Source: Microvirga tunisiensis
GTDB taxonomy: Bacteria; Pseudomonadota; Alphaproteobacteria; Rhizobiales; Beijerinckiaceae
Direction: 5' to 3'
Length of the DNA: 53,824 nt
Assembly (NCBI RefSeq): GCF_009296175.1
Contig: NZ_VOSK01000020.1
Span: 1-53,824, forward strand
A program made the position numbers and the translations under genes. The notes below the pieces were generated by a model. It was not told the DNA's origin and ran no database searches. It saw nothing but the letters and a program-made list of their open reading frames with translations. Below are positions 25,752 through 33,820 of the stretch, one piece after another. How positions within the stretch are numbered: the first letter of the stretch is position 1; every line of letters begins with the position of its first letter.

Positions 25752-26055
25752 TCGGACTCTCCCAGATCGGACACCGGCATCGAAGCTTCCTCTAAGGAAG
25801 CACACCGGCCAAGTAGATAGTTTACATATAAACCATCTCGTCGTTTTTGAAAGAGGTAGGGTGGGAAATCTTTGATGGAAGCGACGACCGTCGATTTCCG
25901 GCCACGCCACAGACACGGACGCGTCGACCGGAGGTCCGACCAGTCGTCCTTCCTGTCCTGGCTCACGCACAAGCGGAAACGCCCCCCGGCAGCAGACGAC
26001 ATGCTTGCTGCCAGGTGGGCGTCGTTGAAAGATCAGGTTTTTGAGGTGCCGCGGT
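25752..26055 (-). promoter_or_regulatory. Promoter region of the beta-oxidation operon with palindromic operator
   Basis: This 304-bp gap has no credible gene. The key feature is a near-perfect inverted repeat at 25816-25837: GATAGTTTA-CATA-TAAACCATC, one mismatch in 9-bp arms, in a locally AT-rich patch 65 bp before fadE. Its TTTAC core is like operators of MerR-type LiuR and of several TetR regulators of acyl-CoA catabolism. The rest (25840-26055) is GC-rich non-coding DNA in which I see nothing further. Confidence 0.5.
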
Positions 26056-26464
26056 TCAGGCCGCGACTGCCACACCCGCGCGCCGGGCGTGGAGTTCGGC
26101 CAGCGCCTCTTCGATCTCGATCTTCTGCTGCTCGAGGTGGCGGATCTGGTCCTCGATCTGGTCAAGGGAGAGCTTGAGATTCATAGCCGCTCCATTGCCC
26201 GACCGTTCCTCCGCCAGCATCGCGGATCTCGGTCAGGGTGAAGCCAAGCTGCTTGCCCTTGAGGATGACGGAGAGACGCTCGCGATCCCGGGCATCGTAG
26301 ATGCGCGCCGTTCCGTCCCGCCGCGGGGACAGAAGACCGCGGTCTTCATAGAACCGCAGGGTGCGGAGGGTTACCCCGAACTCACGTGCGAGATCGCCGA
26401 TCGTATAAAGTTTCGCACCCTCTCCGGTCTCGCCGGCATGGGTGCTGCCTGCCAATTGATCCAT
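26056..26464 (-). pseudogene. MerR-family regulator with a frameshift
   Basis: The minus frame from ATG 26464 encodes a MerR DNA-binding domain: KLYTIGDLAREFGVTLRTLR, then FYEDRGLLSPRRDGTARIYD and GKQLGFTLTEIRD. At about 26218 the frame breaks (net +1 or -2). The alternative frame then supplies the usual end: LAEERSGN, the coiled coil LKLSLDQIEDQIRHLEQQKI and a terminal AELHARRAGVAVAA, stopping at 26056. Repaired, it would be about 136 residues, normal for the LiuR-like group that controls acyl-CoA catabolism. It lies upstream of the fad operon in the same direction and was presumably its regulator. Sequencing error is not excluded. Confidence 0.82.
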
Positions 26465-26823
26465 GGAACGCCCCGTTATTTCTTCGTCACCGGTCGGTGT
26501 GAGCACTTCCCCTTCAGTAATAATATAATACAACATGACTTAAGACTTGCAAGCGTATTGCGCACGTCATCTGCCGCTGGGGCAAAAGAAAGTCCTCTTT
26601 CGGGAATTCCGATAGGGAAGAGACCCGACCTCCGGGCACTATTTGCCGCTAAATCCCCTCCGTTTAACGGGTTTTTTACCGTGCCGGACAAAAGTTGCGG
26701 CGTCGGACGAAGGGTCTGGAGGTGTCGTGATTCGCCTCTTTCAGGCTCCTGGCCCGGAGGCGAGCATCGGCACGGGGCCGTAGCCAGCCTCAGAAGTTCA
26801 CGCGTATCCCCGCGAGCCCAACC
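26465..26823. other. Intergenic region between merR remnant and the PodJ-like gene
   Basis: A 359-bp divergent gap. The part nearest merR (about 26510-26560) is strikingly AT-rich (AGTAATAATATAATACAACA) and probably holds the merR promoter. The remainder has no gene, recognisable repeat or clear Shine-Dalgarno site for the downstream gene. Confidence 0.45.
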
Positions 26824-29800
26824 ATGAGACGACCCGTCTTCTCAAGACCTGATGACCTGGACTTCGACGCCCGCGAGCTGATCGCCGCCGCGGCTCGCCG
26901 GGCCGGCATGAGCCTTGAGGACTGGGCCGCAGCCGTGCTCGAAGAGAGGCAGGACAGGCCGGCGTCCCCGCGCCGGAAGGCCGGCAGCGATCTCGAGAGC
27001 CTGATCGCCCGGATGTCCCCTCCGCCCCGGTCCCAGCCGAAGCGGGATTATGAAGCCCTGATGGCGGCCGTGGCGGCCGAGAGCGAGCGTCAGGCTCAGG
27101 ATCAGGCCTCCCAGACGGCCATTGCGCTCGAATCCATGGCCAGTTGGATCGAGCAGGCTGAAATCCGCCTGAACGAGGCGGCCCGCAGCTCGGTGGACCA
27201 GCAGGACCGGATCGCCGCCGTGCTGTCCCAGGCCCTGTCGTCCCTGAAGGACCGCCTCGACACGGTGGAGCGCCAGGTCACCTCGGAACGGGCTGCTCCA
27301 CCGCGCATCGAATTCCCCATGGAGGAGGCGCTCAAGGCGCTCGCGCCCGTTTCCGCAACGCTCGTCGGCCTGCGGGCCGACATGTCGCGCCTCGCCACAT
27401 ATCTGGAACAGCCCAATCCCATCTGGGGCCCTTCCGTCGAAGGTATCCGGACCGAGATCGACGGGCTGCGCTGCGGCATCGAAAGCCTTGCAACCCGCGA
27501 GGAGATCGCAGCCCTCGACGCTGCCCTCGGGTCGATTGCCAAGGATCTCGAGCAGGGACCGACGACGAAGGATCTGCGCACCCTCGCGAGCTCGATCGCC
27601 GTTCTCTACGAGCAGATCCAGTCTCTTTCGGGAGAGGTGAGCGAAGGACTGCATCGGCGTATCGGCCATGAGATCGACCACATCAAAGGCAAGATCGACG
27701 CGATGGCCGAGACGGGGGTAGACCGCTCCGTCGTCGATTTCCTCAGCTGCCAGATCGTCGATATGCGCCAGGATCTGGCGCATCGGGCCGAGCCGCAGCA
27801 GATTGCCAAGCTTTCTGACAATATCGAGATCCTCGGCCGTCAGGTTTCCGAGCTTCGCCTCCATCAGGTGAGCAAGAGCGACTTCACCGCCCTGAAGACG
27901 TCCCTCGACGATGTCTGCTCGGCTCTCTTCGTCACCGCCACGGCGCAGGAGACGAGCAAGATTCCCGAGCAGCTGGAGATCCTGGGTCGGCGCATCGACG
28001 TTCTCGCCCGCCGTCCCGAGCCGGCACCGGCCGATCTCACCCCGATCAGCGAACAGCTCGAGCGCTTGACCGAGCGGATGGCCGGCCTTTCCGACAGCCG
28101 CACCGAGAACGGTCACGCGCTGACCGGAACGATCGAACGGCTGTCCTCGCGGATCGAGGCCGTTGCCGAACAGGAGGCTTCCTCCCACGAGCCTCTGATG
28201 CAGAGGTTCGACCGCATCGAGCAGGAGCTGCGCGAGTTCGGCCGGCGGACGGACACCTCCGGGATGGCGCAGATGCTGCGCTCCATCGACGAGAAGCTCG
28301 AGCGGACGCCGCCTCACCCTGCAGGCCTCGATGCCCTCGAACGGCAGGTCGTGGCCCTGGCCGAACGCTTCGAGCAGATGCCCGGAGAGGCTCTGCACAG
28401 GACCCTTCACGAGGCGACCGGGCATCTCAAGAACCTTCAGGACGAGGCCTTCGGCATTGCCGAGCGCGCCGCCAGGACCGTGCTGAACGACATCCGCCCC
28501 TCCCTGCCGGATTCCGGCGATCTCGATGCGCTCAAGCATGGCTTCGTCGAGCTGAAAGCGTTGCACAATCGGTCCGACAAGAAGACACAGGAAACCCTGC
28601 GCGCCGTCCACGATGCTCTGGAAGCGCTCGCCTCCCGCCTTCCGAACCAGCCACCCTCCGCCCCTGGCGGGACGCTCAAGTCCGGGCTGGACGTGCCATC
28701 CACTCCATTGCCGCCGGCCGATCGTCTCGAAGTCGCCGTGCGCAGGCTCCATGCGGCCACCCTGTCGCAAATCCAAGAAGTCGCGCTTCCTTCCTTCGAC
28801 ACGACGTCCTGCGAAGCCCTGAATGTCTCGACACCGGAGGCTCCACAGACCGGCACAACCATACCGGCCGCTCCGGAAGCCGCCCCAGAAGCCGCTCTCG
28901 GCAATGTCCGCGCCAACTTGATCGCCGCAGCCCGGCGGGCTGTGCAGAATGCGGCACCGGAACCGGCTTTGCCCGCTCCCCTCTCGCTCTCGAACCCGAA
29001 GGAGGAGCAGGCGGCTGAACCCGAAGAGCCGGAGGCGGATGAACCGACGCCGGCCTCCGCGTCCTTCTTCGAGCGTCTGCGCCAAAGCTTCGACAGCCAT
29101 CGCCGTCCTCTTCTTTTCGGACTTGCCTTCCTGATCCTGACCGCCGGGACATTCCAGATTTTGTCCGGCGAGCGGGGCTCCCTTGACTGGGCATCGGCAC
29201 CGGCCGGAAAACCGCAGGAAACGGCCCAGCCTGCCGCGGCGAAGCATTCCTCCCTGGCCAGTGACACCAGCGTCTTTCAGGCATCGAGCCTTGGCGCGGG
29301 GTTCCATCCTGGCCCCCCTCTCGCAGCGGGACAGTTTCTCGTCGATCCCGCGACCATCGGTGGAATCCCGTCCGATGCACCGGCCGAGCTGCAGCAGGCG
29401 GCTCTCGCGGGCGATGCGGCGGCCCTCTATGAAATCGCATCCCGAGCCGCCGAAGGGCGCGGCATGGCGAAGGACATGACCATCGCGGCTCATCTTTTCG
29501 AGCGGGCCTCTCAAGCGGGACTTCCTCCCGCCCAGGAGCGCCTCGCCATGATGCATACGAAGGGGGAAGGCGTTCCGCTCGATCTCAAGCAGGCCGCGTT
29601 CTGGTACGAGCGTGCCGCCTTGGGCGGCAACATCCGCGCCATGCACAACCTCGCCACCCTTCTCGCCTCGGGCCAGAACGGAAAGCCGGATTACGCCGCC
29701 GCCCTGCGCTGGTACGGCGAGGCCGCCGAATCCGGTCTGCGGGACAGCCAGTACAACGTGGGGATCCTGCTCGCCGGCGGCATCGGGGCAAAGCCCGACC

Positions 29801-30030
29801 AGTCCAAGGCCTTCCAGTGGTTCTCCCTCGCTGCGGACCAGGGAGACGCGGAGGCTGCCCGGAAGCGGGACGAGATGGCCGGACGCCTGAGCGCGGCCGA
29901 AATGAAGGCCGCCAAGGCGGCTCTCGAACTCTGGCGACCGAGGGCCGTCGATCCCGTCGCCAACAAGCCGCCGGCCTCCGACCAGGGCCGGACCGCCGCT
30001 TTGGATCGAACGCCGGGCAACAGGAGTTAA
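26824..30030 (+). CDS. PodJ-like polar localisation protein with SEL1 repeats
   Basis: A 1068-residue protein with the layout of alphaproteobacterial PodJ: a large cytoplasmic region rich in charged heptads (about 60-640, many LESM/IEQ-type coiled-coil stretches), a Pro/Glu-rich linker (about 640-755), one membrane helix at about 760-780 (PLLFGLAFLILTAGTFQIL), and a periplasmic C-terminus. That C-terminus has at least four SEL1-type repeats such as AALYEIASRAAEGRGMAKDM and AMHNLATLLASGQ. PodJ organises the new cell pole in Caulobacter. The N-terminal FDARELIAAAARRAGMSLED also fits this group. A long open frame on the opposite strand is a shadow of high GC. Confidence 0.85.
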   Translation: MRRPVFSRPDDLDFDARELIAAAARRAGMSLEDWAAAVLEERQDRPASPRRKAGSDLESLIARMSPPPRSQPKRDYEALMAAVAAESERQAQDQASQTAIALESMASWIEQAEIRLNEAARSSVDQQDRIAAVLSQALSSLKDRLDTVERQVTSERAAPPRIEFPMEEALKALAPVSATLVGLRADMSRLATYLEQPNPIWGPSVEGIRTEIDGLRCGIESLATREEIAALDAALGSIAKDLEQGPTTKDLRTLASSIAVLYEQIQSLSGEVSEGLHRRIGHEIDHIKGKIDAMAETGVDRSVVDFLSCQIVDMRQDLAHRAEPQQIAKLSDNIEILGRQVSELRLHQVSKSDFTALKTSLDDVCSALFVTATAQETSKIPEQLEILGRRIDVLARRPEPAPADLTPISEQLERLTERMAGLSDSRTENGHALTGTIERLSSRIEAVAEQEASSHEPLMQRFDRIEQELREFGRRTDTSGMAQMLRSIDEKLERTPPHPAGLDALERQVVALAERFEQMPGEALHRTLHEATGHLKNLQDEAFGIAERAARTVLNDIRPSLPDSGDLDALKHGFVELKALHNRSDKKTQETLRAVHDALEALASRLPNQPPSAPGGTLKSGLDVPSTPLPPADRLEVAVRRLHAATLSQIQEVALPSFDTTSCEALNVSTPEAPQTGTTIPAAPEAAPEAALGNVRANLIAAARRAVQNAAPEPALPAPLSLSNPKEEQAAEPEEPEADEPTPASASFFERLRQSFDSHRRPLLFGLAFLILTAGTFQILSGERGSLDWASAPAGKPQETAQPAAAKHSSLASDTSVFQASSLGAGFHPGPPLAAGQFLVDPATIGGIPSDAPAELQQAALAGDAAALYEIASRAAEGRGMAKDMTIAAHLFERASQAGLPPAQERLAMMHTKGEGVPLDLKQAAFWYERAALGGNIRAMHNLATLLASGQNGKPDYAAALRWYGEAAESGLRDSQYNVGILLAGGIGAKPDQSKAFQWFSLAADQGDAEAARKRDEMAGRLSAAEMKAAKAALELWRPRAVDPVANKPPASDQGRTAALDRTPGNRS

Positions 30031-30031
30031 G

Positions 30032-30101
30032 CCTAGCGCATCGTGCGGACAGTGGATCCCGTTTTTCGCCCCGAACGGTGTGCTCATCAAAGAGGGAGCT
30101 T
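30032..30101 (+). repeat. Intergenic palindromic repeat, family A copy 2
   Basis: A second copy of the 70-bp element at 9636-9705, in the same orientation. It has CCTAGCGCATCGTGCGGA at its left end, CCGAACGGTGTGCT in the middle and ATCAAAGAGGGAGC at its right end. It starts two bases after the stop codon of the PodJ-like gene, so it probably lies in that gene's 3' untranslated region. Confidence 0.75.
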
Positions 30102-30241
30102 TGGATCCGACAGGGGATTGCCCTTTTCGGGTGCGATGCTCCAAGCAGGCTTTGTCATCTTCCGTTCAGAACATGACCGTTACACCGCCTGCATGATGCT
30201 GTAACAACGACGTGGCTGCACCGGCCATTGGGGGAACCGGG

Positions 30242-31171
30242 TTGCAAATCTATTTGCCGATTGCCGAGATGCCTGTGAGCGTTCTTCTCATCCTGGGGAT
30301 GGGTGCGGCGGTAGGCTTCATTTCAGGGCTTTTCGGCATCGGCGGCGGCTTTCTGATGACGCCGCTCCTGATCTTCCTCGGCATTCCCCCGGCCGTCGCG
30401 GTGGCGACTCAATCGGCGCAGATCGTCGCCTCCTCCACGACCAGCGTGCTCGGAGCGCTGCGCCGCAATGCCCTCGACCACAAGCTCGGCGCCATATTGG
30501 TGGCGGGAGGATTCGTCGGATCGGCGCTGGGCGTATGGTTCTTCGCGGCGGCGAGACGGGCGGGCCAGCTCGATCTCGTCATCGTCATCTCCTACGTGAC
30601 GCTCTTCACCATCGTGGGCAGCCTGATGCTCAAGGAGAGCATCCGGGAATTCTGGAGCCGACGGAAGGGCGGCGCTGTGCGCCTGCGGCGCAGGGCCGGC
30701 GAGCATGCGCCCTATCTCGGCTGGCCCCTGCGCATGCGTTTCTACCGTTCCAAGCTCTATGTCAGCATCATCCCGATCCTCGGGCTTTCGCTGTTCATCG
30801 GCTTTGCCGGCGCGCTGCTCGGCATCGGCGGCGGCTTCATCGTGGTGCCGGCGCTGCTCTATATTTTCCGGGTGCCGACCACCGTGGTCGTGGGGACCTC
30901 CCAGTTCCAGATCGTCTGCACCACGCTCGTCGCCCTCATTCTGCATGCCGTCACGAACCAGGCGGTCGACATGGTCCTGGCGATCCTCCTCATCGTCGGC
31001 GGCGTCTTCGGAGCGCAGTTCGGCGCGCGCATGGGGCGCCACCTGCGAGCCGAGCTTTTTCGCTTCCTGCTCGCCATCCTGCTGCTGGCAGTGGGCCTGC
31101 GCTTCGGCCTCGAACTCGTTCTGAAGCCGGACGAGCCCTTCTCCATCACGACGCAGGAGACGCGCACGTGA
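30242..31171 (+). CDS. TSUP (TauE/SafE) family membrane transporter
   Basis: A roughly 309-residue inner-membrane protein of the sulfite/sulfoacetate exporter family. Each half carries the hallmark glycine loop: GFISGLFGIGGGFLMTPLLI near the start and FAGALLGIGGGFIVVPALLY near the middle. About eight hydrophobic helices are visible. I place the start at TTG 30242, where the conserved LQIYLPIAE begins; a GTG at 30212 in the same frame is possible. Its stop overlaps the GTG of the next gene by four bases, and the pair is conserved together in Hyphomicrobiales. Substrate is probably a sulfur oxyanion or organosulfonate, unproven. Confidence 0.87.
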   Translation: MQIYLPIAEMPVSVLLILGMGAAVGFISGLFGIGGGFLMTPLLIFLGIPPAVAVATQSAQIVASSTTSVLGALRRNALDHKLGAILVAGGFVGSALGVWFFAAARRAGQLDLVIVISYVTLFTIVGSLMLKESIREFWSRRKGGAVRLRRRAGEHAPYLGWPLRMRFYRSKLYVSIIPILGLSLFIGFAGALLGIGGGFIVVPALLYIFRVPTTVVVGTSQFQIVCTTLVALILHAVTNQAVDMVLAILLIVGGVFGAQFGARMGRHLRAELFRFLLAILLLAVGLRFGLELVLKPDEPFSITTQETRT

Positions 31172-31929
31172 GGATCGTCGGCGCGCTCCTGATCCTCGTC
31201 GCCACGATGGTCTGCGCGCGGGCGGAAACCCTGATCACGTCGCTGTCGAACCATCGGGTACTGATCAACTCGAACTATACCGGAACGCAGATTGCCGTGT
31301 TCGGCGCCATCGAGCGGGATGCGCAGACGATCGCCCGCGCCACAGGTTACGACATCGTCGTCACCGTTCGCGGCCCGCGCCAGTTTCTGACCGTGCGTGA
31401 AAAGGAACGGCTCGGCCCTGTCTGGATCAACCAGGACCAGCAGAAGTTCCCGACGGCCCCGGCCTATCTGAACGTGCTCAGCTCCCGGTCCATTGAGGAG
31501 ATTACGAGCGATCAGCTGCGCCAGCGCCAGAAGGTCGGCCTGAGTGCCATCATCAATGCCCCCGATTTCACCCTCTATCGCGGCGGCGCGGACCAGCCCT
31601 TCCGGGACGCGCTTTACAGGCTCAAAGCGGAGGAAGGCCTCTATCTGGAAGAGGAGCGCGGCGTGACGTTCCTGACGCCCGAGATCTTCCGCGCCAGCAT
31701 CGCGCTACCGGCAACGGCCCCGCCGGGCAACTACGATGTCGACGTGACGCTCTTCGCCGACACCGTGATCCTGGCCCGCACCCAAACCCATTTCGAGCTG
31801 GTCAAGACCGGTTTCGAGGAACGGGTCGGGGTCATCGCCCGCGACTGGTCCCTGGCCTATGGACTGGCAACGGCCGTGATCGCTCTCTTCTTCGGCTGGC
31901 TTGCCAGCACGATCTTCCGGCGGGATTGA
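31168..31929 (+). CDS. TIGR02186-family membrane-anchored protein
   Basis: A 253-residue protein with an N-terminal signal peptide (IVGALLILVATMVCARAE), an extracytoplasmic domain of about 200 residues, and a single C-terminal membrane helix (YGLATAVIALFFGWLAS) ending in RRD. The domain begins LITSLSNHRVLINSNYTGTQ and contains AVFGAIERDA and VVTVRGPRQFLTVREK, characteristic of this alphaproteobacterial family. It starts with GTG overlapping the TSUP stop codon (GTGA), so translation is coupled. The family accompanies TSUP transporters and is presumably an accessory periplasmic subunit; its activity is unknown. Confidence 0.85.
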   Translation: MRIVGALLILVATMVCARAETLITSLSNHRVLINSNYTGTQIAVFGAIERDAQTIARATGYDIVVTVRGPRQFLTVREKERLGPVWINQDQQKFPTAPAYLNVLSSRSIEEITSDQLRQRQKVGLSAIINAPDFTLYRGGADQPFRDALYRLKAEEGLYLEEERGVTFLTPEIFRASIALPATAPPGNYDVDVTLFADTVILARTQTHFELVKTGFEERVGVIARDWSLAYGLATAVIALFFGWLASTIFRRD

Positions 31930-32007
31930 GCGAACGTCTCGCTCTCGGCTCTTTACCCGCGAGGATCGTCAGGCGATCCTGCCTGCTGCTCAACTCGGGG
32001 ATACACG

Positions 32008-32982
32008 ATGATGCTCAGGTGCGGAACGGTTCAGTTCCACCACAAAGCCGATGACAAGGGTTACAACATGGCGGTTGTGGAGCGCTTCTGCCGCGAAGCC
32101 GCCGAGAGTCAGGTCAAGATCCTCGCCTTTCCGGAAATGTGCCTGACCGGATACTGGCACGTGCGCAATCTCGGGCGGGAGCGCTTGGAGGAGCTTGCCG
32201 AGCCTGTGCCGTCGGGCTCCTCCACCCAGGCCATCGCCTCCCTGTCGGCCCGGTACGGCATGGCCATCGGCGTCGGCATGATCGAGCGCGGAGAGGATGG
32301 CCGTCTCTTCAACACCTATGTGGTCTGCCTGCCCGACGGGCAGGTCCACCGCCACCGCAAGCTCCATGCCTTCGAGAGCGACGATATCGCGAGCGGCGAC
32401 AGCTACACGGTTTTCGATACACCCTGGGGGGTGAAGGTCGGCGTGCTCATCTGCTGGGACAACAACCTCGTCGAGAATGCGCGCGCGACGGCTCTTCTCG
32501 GGGCGGACATCGTCATGGCGCCGCACCAAACCGGCGGCTGCCATTCACGCTCTCCCCAGGCCATGGGCCTGATCGACCCTGCCCTCTGGGAAAACCGGCA
32601 CAGCAATCCGGAAGCCGTCGAGGCCGAATTCCGCGGACCGAAAGGACGCGAATGGCTGCTGCGCTGGCTGCCGGCCCGCGCGCATGACAACGGCTATTTC
32701 CTTTTGTTCAGCAACGGCGTCGGCGAGGATGACGGGGAAGTGCGCACCGGAAACGCCATGATCATCGACTGCTATGGACGGATCATCGCGGAAACGTGGA
32801 AGGCGCAGGACGCCCTGGTCGTCGCCGACCTTGATCTCGACCTCCTGCCGCTCGCCACGGGACGGCGCTGGATCCGCGGCCGCCGTCCGGATCTCTACGG
32901 CCTTCTCACGCAACCGCAGGGCCATGAGCTCGCCCCACGGCAGGCCCGTTTCTCGGAGGCCCCTGTGGTGAAGGCGAAATGA
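32008..32982 (+). CDS. Nitrilase/carbon-nitrogen hydrolase family protein
   Basis: A 324-residue enzyme of the nitrilase superfamily, hydrolysing a carbon-nitrogen bond of an amide or nitrile. The catalytic Glu-Lys-Cys triad is complete: E43 in LAFPEMCLTGYW, K118 in HRHRKLHAF, and C149 in VLICWDNN. The segment HDNGYFLLFSNGVGEDD and a final GRRWIRGRRPDLYG match the N-carbamoyl-amidase/omega-amidase branch. Two ATGs start the frame; GGGGA lies upstream. It is monocistronic, with 78 bp to the preceding gene. Amidase rather than nitrilase activity is more likely, but the substrate is unknown. Confidence 0.88.
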   Translation: MMLRCGTVQFHHKADDKGYNMAVVERFCREAAESQVKILAFPEMCLTGYWHVRNLGRERLEELAEPVPSGSSTQAIASLSARYGMAIGVGMIERGEDGRLFNTYVVCLPDGQVHRHRKLHAFESDDIASGDSYTVFDTPWGVKVGVLICWDNNLVENARATALLGADIVMAPHQTGGCHSRSPQAMGLIDPALWENRHSNPEAVEAEFRGPKGREWLLRWLPARAHDNGYFLLFSNGVGEDDGEVRTGNAMIIDCYGRIIAETWKAQDALVVADLDLDLLPLATGRRWIRGRRPDLYGLLTQPQGHELAPRQARFSEAPVVKAK

Positions 32983-33061
32983 CTCGAGTCATTCACTGAA
33001 GGGCGCGCAACGGAAGGAAGAATGGGGATAGTGCGGGCATGTGGGCGGATCATCGACGCTC

Positions 33062-33093
33062 GCGTCATCACCGGCCTTGTGCCGGCCATGACG
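33062..33093. repeat. Partial family B repeat (inverted)
   Basis: The sequence GCGTCATCACCGGCCTTGTG followed by CCGGCCATGACGG is the reverse complement of the second hairpin of the family B composite (20343-20365, 39269-39291). It lies 25 bp beyond the stop codon of pdeM, where it may form part of that operon's terminator. Confidence 0.6.
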
Positions 33094-33118
33094 GCTGAAC
33101 GGATGGTATAGGTTGCGT

Positions 33119-33820
33119 TCAATCCCGGCAGAGCATCGCCCGGGCGATGGCGAAGATGCGCTCGGTGCCGATGAGATGCGCGGTGAAGCCTTTGGGGAAG
33201 AGCGGCTTGAAGGCGGCATCGCAGGCGTTGAGTCCACCCGCATAGGCGCCGAGTGCGGGCATGACGCAGCGAGAGCCGTCGGTGAGGAAGCAGCGGCGGC
33301 GCGTTGCGCGCCCGCGCATGACCACCTTGCCGACCGGGTGCAGGTGGCCGGCGATCTCGGCCTGCTCTCCTGCCGCCGGCTCATGGCGCAGGGTGAGGGA
33401 TCCGAGCGCCATCTCCTCGATCACCTGCCCGCCGATGCTGTCGGGCAGGATGCGGTCGTGGTTCCCCGTGACCCAGATCCAATCGCGCCCCTTCTGCACG
33501 TCGCCGAGCGTTGTGCGCTCCTCGTCGCCGAGCCGCTCAGGCCCGCCGATGTCGTGGAAGCTGTCGCCGAGCGCGATGACGCACTTGGGGTCGAAGCGAA
33601 ACACCGCGTCGGAGAGCGCAAGAAGCGTCTCGCGGGTGTCGTAGGGCGGCAGCATCATGCCGCGCCGGGCAAAGGACGAGCCCTTCTCGAAATGGAGATC
33701 GGCCACGAGCAGCGTGTCCCGGTCCGGCAGATACATCGCCCCCGTCAGATCGAGGAGCGCCGGCTGGCCCTGGAGCTCGATTTCGTGTGTTGTCTGTTTG
33801 TTCTTACGCAAAGCCGTCAC
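33119..33820 (-). CDS. pdeM: Ligase-associated DNA damage response phosphoesterase/endonuclease PdeM
   Basis: A 233-residue calcineurin-like phosphoesterase. The metal-binding motifs run in order: VADLHFEKG (about 41-49), ALGDSFHDIGG (about 82-92), VTGNHDR (about 115-121) and AGHLHPVGKV (about 156-165). This is the MPE component of the Lhr-MPE-Exo-Lig repair set, a manganese-dependent DNA endonuclease or phosphodiesterase. Its start overlaps the helicase stop by four bases (33817-33820), so it is translated together with Lhr. The nuclease and ligase partners are on the other strand from 39.6 kb. Confidence 0.92.
   Translation of the reverse strand: MTALRKNKQTTHEIELQGQPALLDLTGAMYLPDRDTLLVADLHFEKGSSFARRGMMLPPYDTRETLLALSDAVFRFDPKCVIALGDSFHDIGGPERLGDEERTTLGDVQKGRDWIWVTGNHDRILPDSIGGQVIEEMALGSLTLRHEPAAGEQAEIAGHLHPVGKVVMRGRATRRRCFLTDGSRCVMPALGAYAGGLNACDAAFKPLFPKGFTAHLIGTERIFAIARAMLCRD

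Noticed and set aside
25872..26177. A 101-residue plus-strand frame before the merR remnant
   Set aside because: It overlaps the MerR coiled-coil frame on the other strand, and its composition is low-complexity arginine-rich.
26842..30144. An 1100-residue antisense open frame across the PodJ-like gene
   Set aside because: It shows no domain likeness and is explained by the codon bias of a high-GC gene on the other strand.
30535..31929. A 464-residue frame starting inside the TSUP gene
   Set aside because: The first 211 residues overlap TSUP in another frame. The real gene starts at GTG 31168 with a signal peptide.
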